Position numbers and translations under genes: made by a program
In this document: piece after piece, positions 1 to 7,828 of the stretch
Position numbering within the stretch: the stretch's first letter is position 1
Layout of the letters: each line of letters begins with the position of its first letter
Notes under the pieces: model-generated
The model's database searches: none
What the model saw: only the letters and a program-made list of their open reading frames with translations
Told to the model about the DNA's origin: nothing
DNA from: Anaerocolumna sp047777345
Lineage (GTDB): Bacteria; Bacillota; Clostridia; Lachnospirales; Lachnospiraceae
NCBI GenBank assembly: GCA_047777345.1
Contig: JBKEEJ010000005.1
Span: 124,001 to 188,000, forward strand
Length of the DNA stretch: 64,000 bases
Reading direction: 5' to 3'

Positions 1-66
1 AAAGTAGACAAGGATATTATGGCAGCAGCCAAAAATTCCCTTGAACTAATGTTAAGAATATCATAA
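1..66 (+). CDS. nadA: Quinolinate synthase NadA, C-terminal end only (partial)
   Basis: The window opens inside a reading frame that runs 21 codons to a TAA at 64-66. The visible tail (ending LELMLRIS) resembles the C-terminal helix of quinolinate synthase. The assignment rests mainly on the neighbours: nadB starts 41 bases downstream and nadC follows, and in Clostridia these three genes form one operon making quinolinate and then nicotinate mononucleotide. No catalytic residue is in view, so identity is inferred from context. Confidence 0.6.
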   Translation, partial: KVDKDIMAAAKNSLELMLRIS

Positions 67-107
67 GGAGCAAATGCAAGAAGTATATGTAAGGAGGTGC
101 TGGAAGA

Positions 108-1658
108 ATGAATCGAAGATACATTGCAAATTTCAGCCTAGATAAAATAACGAAAGAATATTGTGACGTACTAATCATAGGCACTGGCATAGCCGGTCTT
201 TACACCGCAGTAAATATTGATTCAAAATGTCGTGTAATTGTTATTTCAAAGGATAAAATAAATGAAAATAATAGTAATTTAGCGCAAGGTGGCATAGCTG
301 CCTGTTTAAATCCTGAAGACAGTATGGCTCTTCACTTTGAAGACACAATTAAGGCAGGAAATAATTTTAATGATGAAAAAGCTGTAAAAATACTGGTAGA
401 AGAGGCTTTGGGAAATATAAAAAAACTGATGGATGCAGGGGTTAATTTTGACAAAGATGAAAAAGGGAATATTAAATTAACGAAAGAAGGTGGTCATTCC
501 AAAAGAAGAATTTTATTTGTAAAAGACAGGACCGGAAAGGAAGTGATGAAGGCTTTAACGAAAGAGGCATTAGCGAGAAAAAATATAATCATTATGGAAA
601 ACCAATTCTCGATTGATCTGTTAACCACAGATAATAAGTGTCTCGGGTCCTTAGTTAAGAATAACAAAGAAATATATGCAATCTTATCTAAGGTAACTGT
701 TTTAGCTACCGGAGGAATTGGGCAGGTTTATAAGAGTACTACCAATTCAGTTATTGCCACAGGGGATGGAATTGCCATGGCTTATAGGGCAGGAGCGGAA
801 ATAATCGATATGGAATTTGTACAATTTCATCCAACTGTTTTATACAGTGAAAACGAGAGCAAAAAGTTTTTAATTTCAGAGGCTGTAAGAGGAGAAGGTG
901 GTGTCCTTAAGAATAATAAAAAAGAGGTCTTTATGGGCAAATATCATAAGCTTAAAGATTTGGCGCCTAGAGATGTAGTTGCAAAAAGCATTTTTTATGA
1001 AATGATAAAAGAAAATGCTCCTTGTGTTTATCTGGATATAACCCATAAGAAAGAACATTTTGTTAAAAACAGATTTCCCAATATCTATAAAGTTTGCTTA
1101 TCCAAAGGAATCGATATTACGAAAAAATATATTCCTGTATGTCCGGCTCAGCATTACATAATGGGAGGAGTAAGAACAGACTATTTTGGAAAGACGAATA
1201 TTGAGAACTTATATGCCTGTGGGGAGACGGCTTGTACCAGAGTTCATGGAGCAAACAGGCTGGCAGGCAATTCTTTGCTGGAAGGATTGGTATTTGGCAG
1301 AAGAGTAGCAAATGATATAAACAGAAATATAGACAAAATACAAATAGAAGATCACTTGATAGAGAATGATAAAATTTATGTATCTATCAATAAGAAAAAA
1401 ATTGAAGAAATTAAAACGAAAGTAAAAGAAATAATGGATAGAAATGCATTTATATTCAGAAACAAAGAAGCGCTAAATAAAGCCCTGGAAATGACGGATG
1501 AATTATTAGGAAAGCTGGCAAACTATAATGATGACAGTAAGGAATTTTATGAATGCTTTAATATTGCAACGGTTGCTTATTTAATTATTAAAGCTGCTGC
1601 CAACAGGGATAAAAGTCTAGGCAGTCATATTATAACTGATGAGTTTCAGGGGGAATAA
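108..1658 (+). CDS. nadB: L-aspartate oxidase NadB
   Basis: This 516-residue flavoprotein oxidises L-aspartate to iminoaspartate, the substrate that quinolinate synthase condenses with dihydroxyacetone phosphate. The N-terminus has the FAD-binding Rossmann motif GTGIAGL at residues 25-31, followed by NLAQGGIAA (about 56-64). The conserved EAVRGEGG lies near residue 257 and HGANRLAGNSLLEGLVFG near 379, both hallmarks of the succinate dehydrogenase/NadB flavoprotein family. The C-terminal helical domain is present and slightly shorter than in the enterobacterial protein. The ATG at 108 follows AAGGAGGTG at a good distance. It sits between nadA and nadC with short gaps, so it is co-transcribed. 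Being in a nad operon makes NadB far more likely than fumarate reductase. Confidence 0.95.
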   Translation: MNRRYIANFSLDKITKEYCDVLIIGTGIAGLYTAVNIDSKCRVIVISKDKINENNSNLAQGGIAACLNPEDSMALHFEDTIKAGNNFNDEKAVKILVEEALGNIKKLMDAGVNFDKDEKGNIKLTKEGGHSKRRILFVKDRTGKEVMKALTKEALARKNIIIMENQFSIDLLTTDNKCLGSLVKNNKEIYAILSKVTVLATGGIGQVYKSTTNSVIATGDGIAMAYRAGAEIIDMEFVQFHPTVLYSENESKKFLISEAVRGEGGVLKNNKKEVFMGKYHKLKDLAPRDVVAKSIFYEMIKENAPCVYLDITHKKEHFVKNRFPNIYKVCLSKGIDITKKYIPVCPAQHYIMGGVRTDYFGKTNIENLYACGETACTRVHGANRLAGNSLLEGLVFGRRVANDINRNIDKIQIEDHLIENDKIYVSINKKKIEEIKTKVKEIMDRNAFIFRNKEALNKALEMTDELLGKLANYNDDSKEFYECFNIATVAYLIIKAAANRDKSLGSHIITDEFQGE

Positions 1659-1661
1659 AAA

Positions 1662-2498
1662 TTGCTAAATTGGGTATTAGTGGATGAAATAATAAAAAAC
1701 GGTATAAAAGAAGACATGAATAATATTGATATTACCACAGATAATTTAATTGATGATAAAAGCAGGTCAACAGCTCATTTGTTAGCCAAAGAAGAAGGCA
1801 TAATAGCAGGACTATGCATAGCTGAAAGAGTATTTAAAATTTTAGATAAAGATGTAAAGGTAAAATTTCATGCCAAAGATGGGGATAAAGTCGAAAAAGG
1901 CAAGATTATTGCTACAATAGAAGGCAGTACGAAAGCGATACTTAAAGGAGAAAGACTTGCTCTTAATTTATTGCAGAGAATGTCCGGTATTGCTACGGCA
2001 TCTGGAAAATATAGAGATGTAGTTAAAAGTTTTCCCGTAAGAATAACAGATACCAGAAAAACCACTCCAGGACTTAGAATACTTGAAAAATATGCAGTAA
2101 GGGTTGGGGGCTGTTTTAACCACAGGTATAATCTGTCTGAAGCAGTTTTGATTAAAGATAACCATATTATGGCAGCAGGTGGAATCAAAGAGGCTATACA
2201 TAAGATTAAAAATAATGTCTCTCATACGATAAAAGTCGAAGTTGAAGTCAAAAGTATAAAAGAATTAAAAGAGGCAATTGAAGCCGGGGCAGATATTGTT
2301 ATGCTTGATAACATGAGTCTTGAAGACATGAAAAAGGCAGTTGAAATTAGTAAAGGCAGGGTTATTCTAGAAGCATCAGGAGGGATTACTATAGATGAAC
2401 TTGTAGAAGTTGCCAAGACAGGAGTTGATGTTATATCAGTAGGAAGTTTAACCCACTCCGTAAAAGCTATGGATATAAGTTTAAATATTATAGACTGA
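1662..2498 (+). CDS. nadC: Nicotinate-nucleotide pyrophosphorylase (carboxylating) NadC
   Basis: Quinolinate phosphoribosyltransferase, 278 residues, converts quinolinate and PRPP to nicotinate mononucleotide, the last step of the de novo branch encoded here. Visible family motifs are TRKTTPGLR near residue 130, the GG-x-NHR segment (here GGCFNHR) near 149, KDNH near 165 and the DxVMLDNM phosphate-binding strand near 213. The start is TTG at 1662, three bases after the nadB stop, with the GGGGG tract at the end of nadB as probable Shine-Dalgarno; the short gap suggests translational coupling. GGCFNHR has Cys-Phe where most family members have Gly-His, a minor departure. A weak hairpin with a T-run follows the stop. 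Confidence 0.95.
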   Translation: MLNWVLVDEIIKNGIKEDMNNIDITTDNLIDDKSRSTAHLLAKEEGIIAGLCIAERVFKILDKDVKVKFHAKDGDKVEKGKIIATIEGSTKAILKGERLALNLLQRMSGIATASGKYRDVVKSFPVRITDTRKTTPGLRILEKYAVRVGGCFNHRYNLSEAVLIKDNHIMAAGGIKEAIHKIKNNVSHTIKVEVEVKSIKELKEAIEAGADIVMLDNMSLEDMKKAVEISKGRVILEASGGITIDELVEVAKTGVDVISVGSLTHSVKAMDISLNIID

Positions 2499-2811
2499 TT
2501 TCGATAGTTAATCCTTCGGTTTTTTTCTTAGGTGTGATTTCGATTCACACATCTTTGGTGAACTCTGTCTGTCTATTTCTTACAGTAAAGTTACGCTATC
2601 ACAGCAGGAAAATACATTGACATCTGAAAGTGGCTGTTGTAAATTTAATATATTAGCAAAATGTGACCTTTGTTATGGACAGTAATTAGTTATTAGGTTT
2701 TATAATAATCTTATAATATTACTTAAATTAAAATAAATCGGAAACAGATGGTTTACGGATAAAAATAGAATATAAAATACGGCAAAGATCCGTCCGGAAT
2801 GGGGTGATGTT
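2499..2811. other. Intergenic region between nadC and the LacI-type gene
   Basis: This 313-base gap holds the two small hairpins behind nadC and an AT-rich stretch with two TATAAT boxes at 2701-2706 and 2712-2717. No convincing -35 box lies 16-18 bases upstream of either, so the promoter of the following regulator gene is not pinned down. No additional reading frame or operator-like palindrome stands out. Confidence 0.5.
2510..2526 (+). terminator. Weak candidate terminator behind nadC
   Basis: A four-pair stem (AATC with GGTT, one G-U pair) around CTTC is followed directly by a run of T. A second hairpin, GTGTGA (2532-2537) with TCACAC (2545-2550), lies just after it. Either could end the nad transcript, but both are short. 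Confidence 0.4.
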
Positions 2812-3852
2812 TTGAAAAAAGTAACCATACAGGACGTGGCAAGGGCGTTAGATTTATCCCGTAATACTGTGGCAAAAGCCTTGAACAACAGTAATACGGT
2901 TGCCTATGAAACCAGATATATGGTAATAAAAAAAGCTTATGAAATGGGATACAGCAAGTTATCTCCTGAATTGTTGAATATTTTTAAAATAAAAGATGAT
3001 CTTAAAAAGTGTAAAACTGTTGTGGTATTTGCCAGAAGGGAACTGTCCGCATTCTGGAATCGGATTATTATGGGCATTTCCGAAGAGCTGAATAAAAATA
3101 ATTGCAGACTCCAGCTTAACTTTATAAGCGAAGAAGATGAGGAAAACCATATTCTGCCTCTGGATATGCAGACTGATTTAAGCGGGATAATAATATTAAG
3201 CGTCTTTCACAGGTCTTATCTGGAATTGATTTTAAAAAAAGACGTACCTGCAGTTTTCCTGGATGGACCCAGTAATGTTTACGAATTTGCAGATTTGGGC
3301 GACATATTGCTGTTTGAAGGATATAACAGTACCAAAATACTGACGGAACATTTGCTAAGCCAGGGAATGAGGCGTATAGGATTTATCGGTGATATCACTT
3401 ACTGCAGGACGATTAAAGACCGTTATGAAGGGTATTTGGCTGCTTTAAACCAGTACGGAATAAAGCCTGAGGAAAAATATATATTCAACCGGCATGTGAA
3501 ACATCGTTATTACCGCCAGGAGGAAGTGGTAAAGGTAATGGAAAGTCTTACGGATATGCCGGAAGCTTTTGTCTGTGCCAATGATGATATTGCCAAGGAC
3601 GTAATGCTGTGGCTTAAGAAAAAAGGAATACGGATTCCGAAGGATGTGGCCGTTACCGGTTTTGATGACAAAGAAGAAGTGGGGCTTTTATCACCTTCAC
3701 TTACTACGGTACATATCGGTAATCAGAGAATGGGAAGAAGATTAGTTCAGATTTTAATGTGGCGAATGGAAAATATGGATCTTCCAAAAGAAATTGTTAC
3801 TATTAATACGAAGACTATAATCCGGGAATCTTCCGTTAAGAAAAAAATATAA
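2812..3852 (+). CDS. LacI-family transcriptional regulator
   Basis: A 346-residue repressor-type protein. The N-terminal 50 residues form a LacI helix-turn-helix and hinge (TIQDVARALDLSRNTVAKAL near residues 4-23), followed by a periplasmic-binding-protein-like effector domain: VVVFARRE near 65, LLSQGMRRIGFIGD near 185 and AVTGFDDKEEVGLLSPSLTTVHI near 280. The TTG at 2812 is preceded by GGGGTGAT at a normal distance and starts exactly at the domain. It is monocistronic. The usual target of such proteins is a neighbouring sugar gene, but none is next to it, so effector and regulon are unknown. Nothing points to control of the nad genes. Confidence 0.88.
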   Translation: MKKVTIQDVARALDLSRNTVAKALNNSNTVAYETRYMVIKKAYEMGYSKLSPELLNIFKIKDDLKKCKTVVVFARRELSAFWNRIIMGISEELNKNNCRLQLNFISEEDEENHILPLDMQTDLSGIIILSVFHRSYLELILKKDVPAVFLDGPSNVYEFADLGDILLFEGYNSTKILTEHLLSQGMRRIGFIGDITYCRTIKDRYEGYLAALNQYGIKPEEKYIFNRHVKHRYYRQEEVVKVMESLTDMPEAFVCANDDIAKDVMLWLKKKGIRIPKDVAVTGFDDKEEVGLLSPSLTTVHIGNQRMGRRLVQILMWRMENMDLPKEIVTINTKTIIRESSVKKKI

Positions 3853-3945
3853 CTTATTATTCGAGAGAATATAACTATGTTCTATATGACCATATTATCA
3901 TCAGGAACGTAATGGATAACTAAAATACTGAAAGAGAGAGTAAAT

Positions 3946-4824
3946 ATGTGGATAGCAGATGGATGGAAAGACTATGAAGTTATTGATACTTCTTCAGGCG
4001 AGAAGTTAGAGCGCTGGGGTGATTATATTTTGATTCGTCCAGATCCTCAGGTTCTATGGGATACACCAAAAAGTCATAAGGGTTGGAAGAAACCAAATGC
4101 TCATTATCATAGAAGTAACAAAGGTGGAGGCGAATGGGAGTTCTTCGATTTACCAAAACAGTGGAAGATTCATTACAAGGATCTGACTTTTAATTTACAA
4201 CCTTTTAGTTTTAAACATACCGGATTGTTTCCGGAGCAAGCCGCTAATTGGGAATGGTTTGGAGATCTTATAAGAAAACAGAAAGCACAAAATCCAGACA
4301 AGGAAATAAAAGTATTGAATTTATTTGCCTATACCGGAGGAGCTACTATAGCAGCAGCCAAAGCTGGAGCAAGTGTTACCCACGTTGATGCTTCCAAAGG
4401 TATGGTAACATGGGCTAAGGAAAATGCGGCTATGTCTGGACTTGCTGATGCGCCAATACGTTATATAGTGGATGACTGTACGAAATTTGTAGAGAGGGAA
4501 ATTCGCAGAGGAAATCTTTATGATGCAGTCATTATGGACCCGCCATCTTATGGCAGGGGACCTAAGGGTGAAATCTGGAAGATAGAAGAGTGTATACACC
4601 CATTTGTGAAGTTGTGTTCTCATGTATTAAAAGATGAACCTTTATTCTTCCTGATTAATTCTTATACCACTGGTTTACAGCCTGCTGTATTGGCTTACTT
4701 ACTTGGAATCGAAGTAGGTTCTAAGTTTAAAGGTAATGTAGTTGCTGATGAGCTAGGGCTTAGGGTAACCTCTAATAATCTGATTTTACCTTGTGGAGCA
4801 TCTGGACGCTGGAGCAGAGAATAG
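3946..4824 (+). CDS. Class I SAM-dependent rRNA methyltransferase, RlmI-like (COG1092 group)
   Basis: A 292-residue methyltransferase. The SAM-binding motif I is VLNLFAYTGGATIAAAKAGA at about residues 124-143, followed by VTHVDASKGMVTWAKENA (motif II), the catalytic DPPSYGRGPKGEIWK near 199 and a C-terminal sheet. These are features of the RlmI/RlmK group of 23S rRNA cytosine or guanine methylases. Compared with RlmI (about 396 residues) it lacks the N-terminal PUA RNA-binding domain; the first 120 residues instead hold a short beta-rich segment. The ATG at 3946 follows GAGAGAG. It stands alone with its own terminator. Family is secure, substrate base and position are not. Confidence 0.8.
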   Translation: MWIADGWKDYEVIDTSSGEKLERWGDYILIRPDPQVLWDTPKSHKGWKKPNAHYHRSNKGGGEWEFFDLPKQWKIHYKDLTFNLQPFSFKHTGLFPEQAANWEWFGDLIRKQKAQNPDKEIKVLNLFAYTGGATIAAAKAGASVTHVDASKGMVTWAKENAAMSGLADAPIRYIVDDCTKFVEREIRRGNLYDAVIMDPPSYGRGPKGEIWKIEECIHPFVKLCSHVLKDEPLFFLINSYTTGLQPAVLAYLLGIEVGSKFKGNVVADELGLRVTSNNLILPCGASGRWSRE

Positions 4825-4881
4825 GCTTGGTAAATTAATTAAATCTATATATGTATACTTATTATTGTATTTATTCTAAAA

Positions 4882-4917
4882 AGAGGTGTTCGTTAATGAC
4901 GATCATCTCTTTTTTTC
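4882..4917 (+). terminator. Rho-independent terminator behind the methyltransferase gene
   Basis: GAGGTG-T-TCGT pairs with ACGA-T-CATCTC around a short loop, with one mismatch and one G-U pair, and the stem runs directly into seven T. Confidence 0.8.
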
Positions 4918-5152
4918 TTGTATTGCATAAAAATAAAATCATCTGCTTTGCAGCAGTGTCCCCAGAAAGCTTTAGATTCGAGTAAAAAACTCCTATGTTA
5001 TCATAATGGGTTTGCCAACTACGAAAAAGAACATCGGAGGTATCCGATATGGATATGAACAAGAAGATATACAATCAACAGTTTTAACTCATAACATCAA
5101 ATTTTGAAGATACAATAATGAATAGTAAAAGGTACAAAACAAATGGGTATAT

Positions 5153-5181
5153 TTGACATATTTCCAAAAATTAGATATACT
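5153..5181 (+). promoter_or_regulatory. Consensus vegetative promoter of the ECF sigma locus
   Basis: TTGACA at 5153-5158 and TATACT at 5176-5181 are separated by exactly 17 bases. It reads toward the ECF sigma gene 130 bases downstream. It is a sigma-A type promoter rather than an ECF-type one, so the first gene need not depend on its own sigma factor. Confidence 0.8.
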
Positions 5182-5205
5182 CTGTTTGCTATTGGAAACA
5201 GAGTA
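5178..5205. promoter_or_regulatory. Perfect 10-bp inverted repeat over the -10 box and start region
   Basis: TACTCTGTTT (5178-5187) and AAACAGAGTA (5196-5205) are perfect inverted copies separated by 8 bases. The left arm overlaps the -10 hexamer and the right arm covers the expected transcription start, the geometry of a repressor operator. It could also fold as a hairpin at the 5' end of the mRNA. Confidence 0.65.
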
Positions 5206-5313
5206 ACAGACAACACTTGATCGTTTATGATGATAATTTACAATCTATTACTACTTAGTCAGGCAGGAATATCTGAATATCATCTTGTTTAGGTATAAAA
5301 GGAGAAAAAAATT

Positions 5314-5808
5314 ATGGGACTTAGTGATAATCAACGTTCTGAGATAGAAAGATTATATAAAGAAATGTTTCATCCTATGTTAGCATATGCACAAAGTGCA
5401 TTACATGAGCGTGCCTTAGCTGAAGAGGTTGTTCAGGATACATTTCGTATTGCATGTGCTAAATCCGATAATCTATTATCTAGCCCAAATCCTAAAGGTT
5501 GGTTATTAAATACTCTCAAATATGTGATAAGAAATACTATTCGAAGTCGTTCTTATCTTAATCGTTTAGTAATAGCTTCATTAGATTTTGACGAAAATAT
5601 TAACCATGGAAAAGAATATATGGATGAACTTAAAATTGATCTTTTGTTTTCTGACTTGGCTAATGATGAAGACTATAAGTTAATTAAGAAATTAGCATTA
5701 GACAAGCGTACTATATTAGAAGTTGCGGAAGAACTGGGAATTACTGTAGAAGCGTGTAGTAAGCGTGTTCAGAGGGCAAAGAAAAGATTAAAAAAGAAAA
5801 TTCAATAA
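5314..5808 (+). CDS. RNA polymerase sigma factor, ECF (sigma-70 family)
   Basis: A 164-residue sigma factor with only regions 2 and 4. Region 2 covers about residues 14-80 (MLAYAQSALHERALAEEVVQDTFRIA is region 2.1-2.2). Region 4 covers about 110-162, with the helix-turn-helix RTILEVAEELGITVEACSKRVQRAKKRLKK. The ATG at 5314 follows AAAGGAGAAAAAAATT. It is followed 214 bases later by a membrane protein with an anti-sigma layout, the usual partner, and then by secreted proteins and an ABC exporter that may be its targets. The inverted repeat on its promoter suggests extra control. Target promoters are not identified. Confidence 0.9.
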   Translation: MGLSDNQRSEIERLYKEMFHPMLAYAQSALHERALAEEVVQDTFRIACAKSDNLLSSPNPKGWLLNTLKYVIRNTIRSRSYLNRLVIASLDFDENINHGKEYMDELKIDLLFSDLANDEDYKLIKKLALDKRTILEVAEELGITVEACSKRVQRAKKRLKKKIQ

Positions 5809-6022
5809 AAATATAAAAATGATGTCCGTAAAAGCTTAGTTGAATACATATATTTAGTGTAGGTAAATAAACAGATATAGTTCTGATAAGGATAGGGATA
5901 TACTTTGCTAAACACATAGTGGTTATAGAAAATATCTACCAGAAATCAACGAAAACAAGCGGGATGATTTATAGAAAATTTAAATTATTACGTGTATTAT
6001 GCTAAAAAGGGAGGTTATATGA

Positions 6023-6928
6023 GTGCTTGAATCCAACAATATAAAACATCGGAGATATTCGGTATTTGACAGCATGAGTACGGAAAAGCTAGAAGATATT
6101 CTTAAGGCAGATGCTCAGTTAGATAGACAAGAAGAATCTGATACAGAAGCAATTCTATATATTATGGAGGTAATTGCAAAGCGTGAAAAGGATCAACCAA
6201 CGGGTAGATTTACAGATGTTCAAACTGCGTGGAACTCTTTCGAGAAAAATTATCTTCCCTATATAGATAATGATAAATCTATATACGAATTTGAGGATTC
6301 GGGTGTGGATGTTGTAAAAAAACCGACTCAGAAGAGCTTTCATTTAATATGGAAGCAACCAATGATTCGTATTGTTAGTTCAGCTGCCATATTAGTTGTA
6401 TTACTCCTGACTGGAAACATGACTGCAAAAGCCTTTGGAATTGATTTGTTTGGTATGGTTGCCACATGGACAGGTGATACATTTGGATTCACAAGCTCTG
6501 TGCCACAGGGAACTACAACGAATGTACAAGGATCAAAAGAGACTGTCAAAGACCTTAAGAATATTCTTGAGGAGTACGGAGTATCTTCTGATTTAGTACC
6601 AACATGGATTCCCGACCGGTATTCATTCAAAGAAACCAATATTTATGAAAGTCCGTTGCGTACTACATTTTATACAATTTATACTTATGAAGAAGATGAG
6701 ATGGCAATAACAATCACTATGATGTCAGAGCCAGTTCCTAGCACATTTGAAAAAGATGATAATGATGTTATTGTTTACTCTGTGGATGATGTTAAACATT
6801 ATATAATGACGAATCTAGATATTACTAATGTTGTGTGGGTATATGGAAACTATGAATGTTCAATTTCTGGAAAGTTTTCTACAGACGAAGCAAAAAAGAT
6901 GATAGATTCAATATATGAAGAAAAATAG
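6023..6928 (+). CDS. Single-pass membrane anti-sigma-like protein (DUF4367-type)
   Basis: A 301-residue protein with a cytoplasmic N-terminal part of about 115 residues, one membrane segment near 118-136 (RIVSSAAILVVLLLTGNM) and an extracytoplasmic domain of about 160 residues rich in Tyr, Thr and acidic residues. This layout next to an ECF sigma gene is that of an anti-sigma factor: the N-terminus would hold the sigma factor and the outer domain would sense the envelope. The C-terminal part resembles DUF4367. GTG at 6023 lies 8 bases after GGGAGG. An ATG four bases upstream opens only a three-codon frame (ATG AGT GCT TGA) that overlaps the start. Sigma binding is inferred from position. Confidence 0.7.
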   Translation: MLESNNIKHRRYSVFDSMSTEKLEDILKADAQLDRQEESDTEAILYIMEVIAKREKDQPTGRFTDVQTAWNSFEKNYLPYIDNDKSIYEFEDSGVDVVKKPTQKSFHLIWKQPMIRIVSSAAILVVLLLTGNMTAKAFGIDLFGMVATWTGDTFGFTSSVPQGTTTNVQGSKETVKDLKNILEEYGVSSDLVPTWIPDRYSFKETNIYESPLRTTFYTIYTYEEDEMAITITMMSEPVPSTFEKDDNDVIVYSVDDVKHYIMTNLDITNVVWVYGNYECSISGKFSTDEAKKMIDSIYEEK

Positions 6929-7016
6929 ATAGGAAACATTCAAGCATACTGTGACTTAAATGAATAGAAAAAGATTGGAATGAAAGTATATATTAACATG
7001 AAGGAGAAAATGAATT

Positions 7017-7124
7017 ATGAAAAGAAAGATAGTAAGTTTTTTATCATTGGTATTAGCTTTTACACTATGTTCTGTTTCCGCAACAAGTGCATCTGAGATG
7101 CAGATACAGAGCCAGTTTTTGTAA
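7017..7124 (+). CDS. Very short secreted peptide or gene remnant
   Basis: A 35-residue frame starts at ATG 7017 after AAGGAGAAAATGAATT. It encodes MKRK, a hydrophobic core (IVSFLSLVLAFTLC), a plausible signal-peptidase site near SVSATSASE and only about ten further residues before TAA. It is either a tiny exported peptide or, more likely, the signal-peptide stump of a truncated secreted protein. The next gene also begins with a signal peptide and is frameshifted. It lies between the anti-sigma-like gene and the broken secreted-protein gene. Confidence 0.5.
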   Translation: MKRKIVSFLSLVLAFTLCSVSATSASEMQIQSQFL

Positions 7125-7325
7125 TGTCAAAACATATATTAAATGAGGTACATAATAAGATTTACTTTTATCATATTAAAACAAAACATTTAAGATTTTG
7201 CCTATAAAGGCTTAGATTGAGAGGGGTTGTTCGGATATTCTGTTTATCACAGGATACCACAACATAAAAATCGCTATGCGGGTTACGCGGAATCAAAAAC
7301 AATTTTAATGAGAGGGAGTGCATAT

Positions 7326-7728
7326 ATGAAAAAGAAATTTATGGCATTTTTTCTGTTATCATTTCTCGCATTTGGATCCGTGACAGCTTTTGCGAAGACT
7401 ATTCAGTTTGAGATTTATAGAAGTGATGGTGTGGTATGGGTTGCGTCCAACACAAAGGAATCTGTCTGGTAGTACATGGTATATATCCAACTTTGATACA
7501 TCATCCAGCAATTTTATCGAGGATGAGGATGTTATTGGATTCAGAGTTAAGAATCCTGCAGGTACGGTTTCATATTCTGACTATCATAGATTTAGTCGAT
7601 TTGTAGACGAGTATCCTTTGTCTTATATCACAACACCTACCAAAGGAGCGAGCCTGAGGCTCAATTCTCAAATAGATAGTAAGGGAAAGTATGATTACAT
7701 TAAGTTTGATGGAGAATGGATTGCATAA
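7326..7728 (+). pseudogene. Secreted protein gene with a frameshift
   Basis: ATG 7326 after GAGAGGGAG opens a signal peptide (MKKKFMAFFLLSFLAFGSV, then TAFAKT) and about 24 mature residues before a TAG at 7470-7472. The next frame continues from about 7455 (LSGSTWYISNFDTSS) to TAA at 7726-7728 with no start of its own. Joined by a one-base shift near 7455-7470 the product would be a secreted protein of about 133 residues containing WYISNFD, VIGFRVKNPAGTVSYSDYH and YDYIKFDGEW. The family is not recognised. Frames further upstream of 7326 have no ribosome binding site. An indel or sequencing error are both possible. Confidence 0.6.
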
Positions 7729-7828
7729 GTCCACCTGAATTTATGGGGAACCATAATACTCGCTAGTGGTTCCACTGTTCATTGCTAAGAGTGCTAACTA
7801 ACTTAAGAATGATTAAGGAGTGAAATAT

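Larger units (their letters stand above)
4825..5313. other. Intergenic region between methyltransferase and ECF sigma genes
   Basis: A 489-base gap. It contains the terminator at 4882-4917, then about 230 bases without a recognisable element, then a consensus promoter at 5153-5181 with an overlapping inverted repeat at 5178-5205, then a leader of roughly 130 bases to the sigma-factor start. No protein-coding stretch with a ribosome binding site was seen. Confidence 0.6.

Noticed and set aside
2700..2720. Two TATAAT boxes upstream of the LacI-type gene.
   Set aside because: No -35 box at an acceptable distance; AT-rich background makes such boxes common.
6019..6030. ATG AGT GCT TGA mini-frame before the anti-sigma-like gene, possibly a regulatory leader peptide.
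   Set aside because: Three codons overlapping the GTG start; more likely chance, though the overlap is recorded in the gene entry.
7227..7472. An 81-codon frame extending the secreted protein upstream of 7326.
   Set aside because: The signal peptide begins at 7326 with a good ribosome binding site; the upstream part has none and would bury the signal peptide.
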